Part shown: positions 46,131 to 53,780 of the stretch, piece by piece
Position numbering within the stretch: the stretch's first letter is position 1
Layout of the letters: every line of letters starts with the position of its first letter
NCBI RefSeq assembly: GCF_006442795.2
Contig: NZ_CP083956.1
Span: 1,302,001 to 1,366,000 of the forward strand
Origin: Mesorhizobium sp. B1-1-8
GTDB lineage: Bacteria > Pseudomonadota > Alphaproteobacteria > Rhizobiales > Rhizobiaceae
Length of the DNA stretch: 64,000 nucleotides
Direction: 5' to 3'
Program-made: the position numbers and the translations under genes
Notes under the pieces: model-generated
The model's input: the letters and a program-made list of their open reading frames with translations, nothing else
Database searches by the model: none
What the model was told of the DNA's origin: nothing

Positions 46131-46911
46131 GAATTTTCTCCAACTGGGTTGCGGCAGCCGCGGACTCGCCATGCTCGGCGAGATAGTCGTGGACGACCTC
46201 GCCCAGCCCAAGCGTCAGATCGGCGGTGAAGTGAACGGCCGACACGATGTCCAGCACCGGCAGCCTGGCAACGTCGGCCATTACGTGCGGCCGAAGGTCG
46301 AGCGCGGCCGGCGCGGTCCAGGCTTCTTTCAGCGTTATATCTGTGAGGTAATAGCGAACCAGCTCGCAGATGCGCGGCGAGCCGTCGACATGCGGGATGA
46401 TCTTGATGAGGAAATTGGGCGCGGCGAGCGAGGCGAGCACGGAATCATGGTCGGCCTCGCGGTGCTTGTAACCCATCGTGCCGGTGGCGCACAGAACGCT
46501 TCCATAATGAAGCGTGCCGACCACCACTTCGCCTTCATGCACGATCTTGCGGTTGGCGAGCTTCTTGGGAAAGCCCCAGAGCTCGCGCCCGCCGGCGATC
46601 GGCGCATCGTCGTCGAGATACATGGAATGGACGTAGCCGCCATGCTGGCCCTTGTAGCGCACCGGGATGACCTGGCCGGTCTCGGTGTAGTCGCCGAAGC
46701 CGGTCGAATCCGGCATGCGGATGAACTCGTACTTGACCAGCGGCTCCTCAATCTCCAGCGGCGCCGGAACCACCGCTTCCAGCGCCTCGCGCGTCGTGCG
46801 GTAGGTGATGATGATGTATTCGCGGTCGAAGAAATGGTAGGGACCGGGCGGGAAGGAAGGGTTGGTGAGCGGCATCGCATAAGCGCGCTTCACGACATCG
46901 GCAATTTCCAT
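46123..46911 (-). CDS. adc: Acetoacetate decarboxylase
   Basis: A 262-residue enzyme converting acetoacetate to acetone and CO2 through a Schiff base. The catalytic pair K116-K117 lies in [11 protein letters not shown], matching Lys115/116 of the clostridial enzyme, and family landmarks [15 protein letters not shown] are intact. ATG 46911 is chosen as the start of homology; the frame opens 21 codons earlier. It is upstream of and overlapping the patatin gene, and divergent from 3-hydroxybutyrate dehydrogenase, whose product is acetoacetate. Confidence 0.92.
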   Translation of the reverse strand: MEIADVVKRAYAMPLTNPSFPPGPYHFFDREYIIITYRTTREALEAVVPAPLEIEEPLVKYEFIRMPDSTGFGDYTETGQVIPVRYKGQHGGYVHSMYLDDDAPIAGGRELWGFPKKLANRKIVHEGEVVVGTLHYGSVLCATGTMGYKHREADHDSVLASLAAPNFLIKIIPHVDGSPRICELVRYYLTDITLKEAWTAPAALDLRPHVMADVARLPVLDIVSAVHFTADLTLGLGEVVHDYLAEHGESAAAATQLEKIRA

Positions 46912-47142
46912 GCTGGTGCCCCCATTTGGTTCGGAAAATAACCCCGCGCGAACGCGCCGCCGACTATGTCGCATGGCAGCGTGACAATGCCGTGTCAGTC
47001 AGACGACGGTGCTTCGGCGAGCCGGCAAAGAGCGTCGCAGTGCTGTAATCGAGCCGACACATGGCAGTGGCATTGTCGTGTTGCGTCGCACAAACTATCT
47101 GCCCAAAAAGTTCCCTCCCTCTCACCTCTCGCGAGATCACCC

Positions 47143-47931
47143 ATGGGTTCCCTGTCTTCGAAGAATGCGCTCGTCACCGGCTCGACCAGTGGCATCGGCC
47201 TTGCAATTGCGCGCGCCTTTGCCGCCGAGGGCGCCAACGTCACCATCAATGGCCTGGGCGATGCCGTGGCGATCGAGCAGGAGCGTTCCGGCATCGAGAA
47301 GGATTTCGGCGTCAAGTGCCGCTACTCCGACGCCAACATGATGGATGGCGCGGCGGTGAGCGCCATGATCCGCGACGCTGAAGCCGCGTTCGGCAGCCTC
47401 GATATCCTTGTAAACAATGCCGGCATCCAGCATGTCGCGCCGATCGAGGAATTCCCCGACGACAAGTGGGAAGCGATCATACGCATCAACCTTTTGGCGG
47501 CCTTCTACGCCATCAAAGCGGCGGTTCCGGGCATGAAGCAGCGCAAATGGGGCCGCATCATCAACACGGCTTCGGCGCACGCGCTGGTCGCCTCGCCGTT
47601 CAAGTCGGCCTATGTCTCGGCCAAGCACGGCATTGCCGGCCTGACCAAGACGGTGGCGCTGGAAGTCGCGCAGGACGGCATCACCGTCAACGCGATCGCG
47701 CCCGGCTATGTCTGGACGCCGCTGGTCGAAAAGCAGATCCCCGACACGATGAAGGCGCGCGGCATGACCGAGGAGCAGGTCAAGCACGATGTGCTGCTGG
47801 CGGCGCAGCCGACCAAGGAATTCGTCACTGTCGAGGAGCTCGCCGCGCTGACGCTGTTCCTGTGCTCGGACGCGGCCAAGCAGATTACAGGCACGACCCT
47901 GCCGATGGATGGCGGCTGGACGGCGCAGTAA
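47143..47931 (+). CDS. bdhA: 3-Hydroxybutyrate dehydrogenase
   Basis: A 262-residue short-chain dehydrogenase. The NAD motif TGSTSGIG is at 12-19, NNAGIQHV follows, and the catalytic Ser and Tyr-Lys are in NTASAHALV and AYVSAKHG. The substrate loop APGYVWTPLVEKQIP is typical of 3-hydroxybutyrate dehydrogenases. It converts (R)-3-hydroxybutyrate to acetoacetate in polyhydroxybutyrate breakdown. The ATG at 47143 starts at the fold; the upstream open frame is unsupported. The intergenic DNA contains inverted GACAATGCC/GGCATTGTC (46983-46991, 47069-47077). Confidence 0.94.
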   Translation: MGSLSSKNALVTGSTSGIGLAIARAFAAEGANVTINGLGDAVAIEQERSGIEKDFGVKCRYSDANMMDGAAVSAMIRDAEAAFGSLDILVNNAGIQHVAPIEEFPDDKWEAIIRINLLAAFYAIKAAVPGMKQRKWGRIINTASAHALVASPFKSAYVSAKHGIAGLTKTVALEVAQDGITVNAIAPGYVWTPLVEKQIPDTMKARGMTEEQVKHDVLLAAQPTKEFVTVEELAALTLFLCSDAAKQITGTTLPMDGGWTAQ

Positions 47932-48005
47932 TCGCCGGTCTGCCTGCGGGAGTCGGGACGGGACCGATCCGGTCCTGACCCGGCGGAACAGTTTCGCGCC
48001 TTGAC

Positions 48006-48028
48006 GATATCCCCCCGGGGAGGATATC
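48006..48028 (+). promoter_or_regulatory. Candidate operator with G/C tract before the metal-sensor gene
   Basis: GATATCC and GGATATC frame a CCCCGGGGA centre, a pattern like RcnR/CsoR-type operators (AT-rich dyad flanking a G-tract). TTGACG at 48001-48006 could be the -35 and the right arm the -10, which would start the mRNA at or next to the ATG. Confidence 0.55.
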
Positions 48029-48036
48029 GGTCGGGC

Positions 48037-48303
48037 ATGTCCGAACTTATCCATGCCTCTCATCCCGCCATCGTGAAACGCCTGAAACGTGCGCAAGGCC
48101 ATCTTGCGGCGGTGCTTTCAATGTTCGAGACGCAACGTCCCTGCGTCGATCTCGCGCAGCAGCTCCACGCCGTCGAAAGCGCCATCAGCAGCGCCAAACG
48201 CGAACTGATCCACGACCATATCGAACATTGCCTGAAAGACACCGCCGATGGCGGCTCGCACGGCTCGCTCGCGGAACTCAAGCAACTGGCGAAGTACCTA
48301 TGA
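48037..48303 (+). CDS. dmeR: DmeR-like metal-responsive repressor (RcnR/CsoR family)
   Basis: An 88-residue all-helical repressor (DUF156). Ligand candidates are H6 and H9, C36 in RPCVDL, and H61, H64, C65 in IHDHIEHCLKD, combining the CsoR Cys-His-Cys positions with the N-terminal His of RcnR-type sensors. ATG 48037 is the family start. It overlaps dmeF (ATGA). In Rhizobium and Agrobacterium dmeRF responds to cobalt and nickel; the metal here is inferred. Confidence 0.83.
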   Translation: MSELIHASHPAIVKRLKRAQGHLAAVLSMFETQRPCVDLAQQLHAVESAISSAKRELIHDHIEHCLKDTADGGSHGSLAELKQLAKYL

Positions 48304-49343
48304 GCACTTTCGGCGCGCACATCCTCGACTGGTTCGGCCTCGGCTCGCACGATCATGCGGGCCATGGCCACGATCATGACCACGGTGGCCACACCCATGG
48401 CGTCATCGACGCGACGATAGCCACGACCGACCGGGGCATCTGGGCGATAAAATGGTCGTTCGTCATTCTGGCGGTCACAGCGGCGTTGCAGATGGCCGTG
48501 GTGTTGGTGTCGGGCAGCGTGGCGCTGCTTGCCGACACCATCCACAACATCGGCGATGCCACCACCGCGATACCGCTGTGGATCGCCTTCATGCTGGCAC
48601 GGCGCAAGCCGTCGACAACCTTCACCTATGGCCTTGGCCGGGTCGAGGATCTGGCCGGCATCATCATCGTGCTGATCATCCTGTTCAGCGCCATCGTCGC
48701 GGGCTACCAGGCTATCGAGCGCCTGATTTATCCACAGTCGGTCACGCATCTCGGTTGGCTGTCAGCGGCCGGCCTGATCGGCTTTCTCGGCAATGAGGCA
48801 GTCGCGGTGTTCCGCATCCGCATCGGCCGCGAGATCAACAGCGCGGCGCTGATCGCAGACGGCTATCACGCCCGCACCGACGGGCTTACCAGTCTTGCCG
48901 TGGTCGTCGGCGCCTTCGGCGTCTGGTTAGGTTTTCCGCTTGCGGACCCGATCGTCGGGCTGCTTATCACCATCGCTATTTTCGGCATCGTCTGGCAGTC
49001 GGCCCGCGCGGTGCTTACCCGAATGCTCGACGGTATCGAGCCGGGCATGATGGCTGAAATCCACCATGCGGCGGAGCATGTGCCCGGTGCGCGGATCGTC
49101 GACGCCAAGGCGCGCTGGATCGGCCACAAGCTTCATGTCGACATTGCCATTGCCGCTGACGAAACTCTGCCGCTTGGCGAGGCGAGCAAGATTGCGGCGG
49201 CGCTGGAAGATGAGCTTTTCGAACACCTGCCGGCGCTGGCGGCGGCCAACGTGCGGTTCTCGCGCGACAACATCGACCAGGGTCAACCGCATTCCCATGA
49301 CCACAGCCACGACCACGGCGCGCACACTGATCACGGCCACTGA
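48300..49343 (+). CDS. dmeF: Cation diffusion facilitator, DmeF-like metal exporter
   Basis: A 347-residue CDF transporter. The N-terminus (about residues 17-34) and C-terminus (about 331-347) are His/Asp-rich metal ladles. Six membrane helices carry the transport-site motifs LADTIHNIGD and ADGYHARTDG. The C-terminal cytoplasmic domain has VDAKARWIGHKLHVDIAI. It exports Co(II) and/or Ni(II) by proton antiport (family knowledge). The ATG overlaps the repressor stop. Confidence 0.9.
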   Translation: MSTFGAHILDWFGLGSHDHAGHGHDHDHGGHTHGVIDATIATTDRGIWAIKWSFVILAVTAALQMAVVLVSGSVALLADTIHNIGDATTAIPLWIAFMLARRKPSTTFTYGLGRVEDLAGIIIVLIILFSAIVAGYQAIERLIYPQSVTHLGWLSAAGLIGFLGNEAVAVFRIRIGREINSAALIADGYHARTDGLTSLAVVVGAFGVWLGFPLADPIVGLLITIAIFGIVWQSARAVLTRMLDGIEPGMMAEIHHAAEHVPGARIVDAKARWIGHKLHVDIAIAADETLPLGEASKIAAALEDELFEHLPALAAANVRFSRDNIDQGQPHSHDHSHDHGAHTDHGH

Positions 49344-49375
49344 CGCGGCCGCGATCGACGGCTATAGTTTTGCCG

Positions 49376-50095
49376 ATGCTTCAGATGCTCGTCGAATTTC
49401 AACGCACGATCTACCTGGCACTGGCCGAGCAGATCAAACTTGTCTCCGCTGGCGGCGGTTGGCTGGCGTTTCTGACCTTTCTGCCGATGGGCATCATCTT
49501 CGGCGCCGCACATGCCCTTACTCCGGGGCATAGCAAGTCGATATTGGCAACCTACCTGATAGGATCGGAATCCGGATTGTCACGAGGGCTTGGGGTCTCT
49601 CTGGTCCTTTCGTTCACCCATGTCACGATGGCGGTACTGATTGCGCTGCTTTCGCTGCCACTCGTCTCAATTGCTCTTGGGAGCGTCGGCCGGGCGCCGA
49701 TGCTGGAGGACGTCAGCCGGGGGCTCTTGGGGCTCATCGGTCTGTGGATGCTTTGGCGCGCCGTCAACCATCGGGGGCATAGCCATTACGGCCATGAGGG
49801 AGAAGCCGTGGGCATCATGGCCGGTCTTATTCCCTGCCCGTTGACCCTGTTCGCGATGACGTTCGCAATCTCGCGGGGCGTGCCGGAGGCTGGGCTGGCC
49901 TTTGCGGCGACAATGATGCTAGGCGTCGCATTTACCTTGTCGGCGGTTGCGCTGCTTGCGGTCTTTTTCCGTCGACAGCTTCTGCATTTGCTCCAGTCAT
50001 ACCCAAGGGCTCTGGCGTCCGTTACCTGGTCGGTCGAAGGGATTGCCGGTGCCGTCCTCGCCGCAGTTGCCGTCCACGAAATATTCATGCGCTGA
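49376..50095 (+). CDS. NicO/RcnA-family nickel-cobalt efflux protein
   Basis: A protein of about 239 residues with six predicted membrane helices. The family motif FGAAHALTPGHSKSIL is in helix 2, and a His-rich loop (HRGHSHYGHEGE) follows helix 4. Pro-Cys-Pro in GLIPCPLTLFA is typical of NicO/RcnA proteins. ATG 49376 is preferred over the TTG two codons earlier. It lies 32 bases behind dmeF and probably shares its metal-induced promoter. Confidence 0.85.
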   Translation: MLQMLVEFQRTIYLALAEQIKLVSAGGGWLAFLTFLPMGIIFGAAHALTPGHSKSILATYLIGSESGLSRGLGVSLVLSFTHVTMAVLIALLSLPLVSIALGSVGRAPMLEDVSRGLLGLIGLWMLWRAVNHRGHSHYGHEGEAVGIMAGLIPCPLTLFAMTFAISRGVPEAGLAFAATMMLGVAFTLSAVALLAVFFRRQLLHLLQSYPRALASVTWSVEGIAGAVLAAVAVHEIFMR

Positions 50096-50239
50096 TCGGC
50101 TTCACGGCGCACAGCCGGTTTCGAACAGCTCGCCAGCGATGGCCGGACTCGCGGCCGCGGCGAGACTTCTCGGGACTGAAGTCACGCTTGCTGCCGCGGG
50201 TCGTTCCGGCGGTGTGACGACTGCCATCACAAACGACCA

Positions 50240-51127
50240 TCAACTTTTTCGGACGTCGACCTGATCCAACGCGGCCCTAAGACCCCGAGCAAGTTTCTGC
50301 ACGTCATCATTGGCCCAGAAATGCATGAAGAACACTCGAGGCTCCTCGTTCAGCATGTGGCTATGCAAGGCCGTGACCTCGATGCCGTTGTCCCGCATGG
50401 CCTTGATCACGGGATTGACTTCCTTTGCCGTCAGAACGAAGTCGCCGGTTATCGCGGCCTTGCCATCGCCGGTCGGCTGGAAGTTGATGGCGATCGCGGA
50501 GCCCATGGCGGCCGGAATCTCCATGCCGTCCTCTTTGATCGGTTCAGCACGCGGAATGCCGAATTGATAAACGCCGTTGCTGTCCTTGCCCTTGAATCCC
50601 ATGATCTTATCAATGGCGGCTGTGTCTAGGCCAGCCGCCGGCGATGCGGGTTGCGGCGTGGACGCCGTAGCGTCCCCGAGAGGCGTCTTGCTGAGTGCCA
50701 AGCCTGCATGCAGCGCCTTGGCGAGCGCCAGTGGATCACCTTGTCCCCACACGTGCATATAGAGCGTGCCGGGTTCGGTGCGGAGCAGATGGTTGTGAAG
50801 CGCGGTGATTTCCAACCCCTGTTGCACGAACTCCTTCATCACCGGACTGACTTCGTCCTGCGTCAACACAAGGTCGCCCATGACCATGGCTTGGCCGCCC
50901 ATCGGCTCAAACGCTACCCAGCCGCCAAGAGCGAACCCGGGCTTTAACCCAACGCCGTCGAGGGTGACTTTGAGGTCCGTTCGAGGAAGTCCAACGCGAT
51001 AGACCCCGCCGGGCATTTCCGTGCCAGATTTGCCCAGCGCCTCGGCAACCGCCTTCCAGTCGGCGGCATGCGCTGGGGGCGTAAAGGTCAGCATCAACAC
51101 GATACTGGTCAGAATTTTTGCATACAT
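50240..51127 (-). CDS. DUF1259 (LppY/LpqO) exported protein, two repeats
   Basis: A 295-residue protein with a signal peptide (cleavage near PAHA, residue 21) and two copies of the DUF1259 domain (about 35-145 and 175-290). Each copy has GVYxxGxPR, a GDxVLTxxEVxPV core and EITALHNH or EVTALHSH, then MHxW. The repeated His/Trp pattern could bind a metal, but the function is unknown. ATG 51127 follows GGAGAAATG. It is last in the minus-strand chromate operon. Confidence 0.83.
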   Translation of the reverse strand: MYAKILTSIVLMLTFTPPAHAADWKAVAEALGKSGTEMPGGVYRVGLPRTDLKVTLDGVGLKPGFALGGWVAFEPMGGQAMVMGDLVLTQDEVSPVMKEFVQQGLEITALHNHLLRTEPGTLYMHVWGQGDPLALAKALHAGLALSKTPLGDATASTPQPASPAAGLDTAAIDKIMGFKGKDSNGVYQFGIPRAEPIKEDGMEIPAAMGSAIAINFQPTGDGKAAITGDFVLTAKEVNPVIKAMRDNGIEVTALHSHMLNEEPRVFFMHFWANDDVQKLARGLRAALDQVDVRKS

Positions 51128-51235
51128 GACATTTCTCCGGGTTGTTGCCCCCCAGATAGCGTCAGGTCGCGAACTCCGCCTCATTCCGACCCATAGGAAC
51201 AGTTTCAGCCTGCAGGCCTCCAGGTGTCGTCTTCT

Positions 51236-51706
51236 TTATGCGGCAGTCGGCTTCATTGCCGGCGGCCAGCTATGCGTCTCTGACTTGCGCCGTGAAGCCC
51301 AGGCGTAGAGGGCGTCATAGATGACGAAGCCGTGCTTAAGGACCTCGTGGTCGTCGGGCGTCACGTCTCGCAGACCCATGGAGATCGCCAGCAACCCGGC
51401 CGATTGTGGGGTGAGATCATGTCGATCGGTATCGGCACCGCGAACGATCTCGGCAATCGTTACGATCGCCGGATCACTATCGAGACCGTATTTCGAGACG
51501 AAGGTGTCAAAGCTGCAACCTTCGCCAATATGCGTAAATTCGACCCCTGGCACGTCGTACGGCGTTGCCCCGGTCTCTTTTGCAATCCGCATAACCTCGG
51601 TGGGCGGTACGAACAGGAATTCTGGTTCCTTGTCGATGAACCGGGCGATCAACCAGGGACAGGCAATACGGTCGATGACCGGACGTTCGCGCGTGACCCA
51701 TTTCAT
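51236..51706 (-). CDS. ChrB C-terminal-domain protein
   Basis: A 156-residue protein matching the C-terminal half of ChrB: WVTRERPVIDRIACPWLIAR here against WVTRKGVYVDRIACSWLIRR in the chrB product at 53.4 kb. Also shared are EFTHxGxxCSFxxxxxxxGL and the IxEIVxxxD segment. Conserved Cys, His and Asp could bind a metal or oxyanion. The start lies 4 bases behind the dismutase fusion stop. It lacks the N-terminal DNA-binding half, so it may be the enzymatic or sensing part alone. Confidence 0.85.
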   Translation of the reverse strand: MKWVTRERPVIDRIACPWLIARFIDKEPEFLFVPPTEVMRIAKETGATPYDVPGVEFTHIGEGCSFDTFVSKYGLDSDPAIVTIAEIVRGADTDRHDLTPQSAGLLAISMGLRDVTPDDHEVLKHGFVIYDALYAWASRRKSETHSWPPAMKPTAA

Positions 51707-51710
51707 GATC

Positions 51711-52673
51711 TTATCTCCCTTGATGAGTGAGCGGGACGGTTGGCGCGCCTATGGCGTGCCACGCGGCGATGCCCCCGGAAAGCATGAGCGCATCGAAGCC
51801 ACGACGGCGAAGGTCGGCGACGGCATCGCCGCTGACCTGGAAGCCATAAACGCAATAGACGACGATCGGTTTGCCCTTCGGCAACTCGCCGGCCCAATCA
51901 GCAATCGTATCCGGAGTGCGGATCAGCGCGCCAGGAAGCATATCGGTGCGCTTCGCCAAATCCTCGGCGAGGCAGACATCGAGTAGAACAATATCCTCAT
52001 GGCGCTCGATGCGGCTGCGAAGGTCTTCGGGGGCGACGGCATAGCCGTTTGCGGTGTGGGCAGGATTTGTCCCGTCACCTTGCTGCCCGAGCGCGCGTCG
52101 GCAGCGTGCGCCGACGCGCTCCCAATGGATATTCTTCATGAAGGCGTCGACATAGGCGCCCGCCTTGGCGCCGAAATCGAGGTGATAGGCATGCTCATAC
52201 ATGTCGAGCGCCAGGATTGGCACACCCCCAACCAGACAATTCGTGTGATCCGCGGCCCATTGGATCGTCAATCGATCGTGACGCTCGGACCAGGTGAGCA
52301 GCGTCCAGCCAGAGCCGCCTGCCTGGGCCTTGGCGCAGGCCGTGAACTGGGTGCGCCAGCCGGCGACGCTGCCAAAGTCGCGCTCCAACATGGCGGCCAG
52401 ATCGCCGGTCGCGTCACCCGAGCCGCCCAGGCCGTCGAAATAGATCTCATGCAGGATCGCCGAGTTGGCTGCTACCAACTCCTCCCGTTTCAATCCATTA
52501 ATGTCGAAGACGGGAGCCGCACTCCAATCGAGCCCGTCGAGACGGTGCTCGATCGCATTCAGCCGCCGCACCGCGCCTCCGTAGTTATTTTCGTAATGAC
52601 TTGCCAACAGCCGCTCGGAGAGTCCTTCGAGGCGAGGTGGCTTGAAGGGCAGCGGCATGATTTGGTGCGGCAT
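51711..52673 (-). CDS. Fe/Mn superoxide dismutase fused to a rhodanese domain
   Basis: A 320-residue fusion. Residues 1-195 are a Fe/Mn superoxide dismutase with all four metal ligands in place (H26, H75, D157, H161; LDMYEHAYHLDFGAK). Residues about 212-315 are a rhodanese-like domain with Cys274 in VVYCVYGFQVSG. The dismutase would remove superoxide made during chromate reduction; the sulfurtransferase may repair or supply sulfur. ATG 52673 follows GAGGG. It heads the operon divergent from chrB-chrA; a dismutase (ChrC) is also part of the chr operon of Ochrobactrum tritici. Confidence 0.88.
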   Translation of the reverse strand: MPHQIMPLPFKPPRLEGLSERLLASHYENNYGGAVRRLNAIEHRLDGLDWSAAPVFDINGLKREELVAANSAILHEIYFDGLGGSGDATGDLAAMLERDFGSVAGWRTQFTACAKAQAGGSGWTLLTWSERHDRLTIQWAADHTNCLVGGVPILALDMYEHAYHLDFGAKAGAYVDAFMKNIHWERVGARCRRALGQQGDGTNPAHTANGYAVAPEDLRSRIERHEDIVLLDVCLAEDLAKRTDMLPGALIRTPDTIADWAGELPKGKPIVVYCVYGFQVSGDAVADLRRRGFDALMLSGGIAAWHAIGAPTVPLTHQGR

Positions 52674-52774
52674 GGGACCCTCGTTAAGCGATATACGACC
52701 CGAGGCGAACGCTACGTCCAAAGCAGATTTGATACAAGTGTTGCTTTTTCAATCTTTGGTGATACGGTCTCTCC

Positions 52775-53761
52775 ATGAACGATGGCGGAACATCAACGGA
52801 GCACCGCTGGCTGCTCCTGATCCACCAGCTGCCAAGCAAGCCGGCTTACTTCCGGGTCAAGATATGGCGGCGACTGCAAGGCATCGGTGCGGTGGCCGTG
52901 AAGAGCACCGTCTATGCGCTGCCTTCGAATGCCGAGACCCAGGAGGATTTCGAATGGCTCCTCAAAGAGATCGCCGAAGGCGGTGGTGAGGCCATGTTGT
53001 GCGAAGCGCGCCTGATCGACGGTCTGTCCGATACTCAGGCCCGGGCGCTGTTCGATGCCGCGCGCGACGAAGATTACGAGGAGATTGCCAAGGATTTGCG
53101 GACCCTTGGCGCCAAGCTCGAAGCGGTGACGTCACCTGAGCAACGGGCCGAGGCACGTACGCAGATCGGCCGGCTGCGCAAAAGGCTCGCCGATGTCGTT
53201 GCCATCGATTTTTTCGGCGCCAACAGCCGCCTGCTGGTGGAGGGTCTGATTACAGGACTTGAGGCTCGATTGGCGGAGGATAAGAAAATGACCGAAGAGC
53301 CGGCCAAGACCGCTGTCGAAACGCTTGCCGCACTCAAGGGGCGGACATGGGTCACACGCAAAGGTGTTTATGTCGATCGCATCGCCTGCAGTTGGCTGAT
53401 CCGCCGGTTTATTGATCCCGAGGCTGTCATCCGCTTCGTGCCGGGCAAGGGCTACGTCCCGAATCCGGGTGAATTGCGTTTCGACATGTTCGAAGGTGAG
53501 TTCACCCATGAGGGCGACCGGTGCAGCTTCGAAGTGTTGCTGGCTCGTGCCGGCCTCACCGATCCTGCCCTGCAGGCGATCGGGGAGATCGTCCATGACA
53601 TCGACCTGAAGGACGCCAAGTTCGCACACGAAGAGGCAGCAGGCATTGCCAGTCTGATCGCCGGCATCGCAATGGCCAATCAGGACGACGGACAACGCGT
53701 CGCCCAGGGCACTCCCGTCTTCGACAACCTTTATCAATATTTCCGCAACAAGCGCGGGTAA
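52775..53761 (+). CDS. chrB: Chromate resistance regulator ChrB
   Basis: A 328-residue protein. The N-terminal part (WLLLIHQLPSKPAYFRVKIWRRL and LPSNAETQEDFEWLLKEI) is the ChrB DNA-binding-like domain; the C-terminal part (about 185-325) is the ChrB_C domain with VDRIACSWLIRRFIDPEA and FTHEGDRCSFEVLL. ChrB senses chromate and derepresses chrA in O. tritici. It starts 101 bp from the divergent dismutase fusion and is followed by chrA after 19 bases. Confidence 0.9.
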   Translation: MNDGGTSTEHRWLLLIHQLPSKPAYFRVKIWRRLQGIGAVAVKSTVYALPSNAETQEDFEWLLKEIAEGGGEAMLCEARLIDGLSDTQARALFDAARDEDYEEIAKDLRTLGAKLEAVTSPEQRAEARTQIGRLRKRLADVVAIDFFGANSRLLVEGLITGLEARLAEDKKMTEEPAKTAVETLAALKGRTWVTRKGVYVDRIACSWLIRRFIDPEAVIRFVPGKGYVPNPGELRFDMFEGEFTHEGDRCSFEVLLARAGLTDPALQAIGEIVHDIDLKDAKFAHEEAAGIASLIAGIAMANQDDGQRVAQGTPVFDNLYQYFRNKRG

Positions 53762-53780
53762 CGAATTTAAGGACAAGCCG

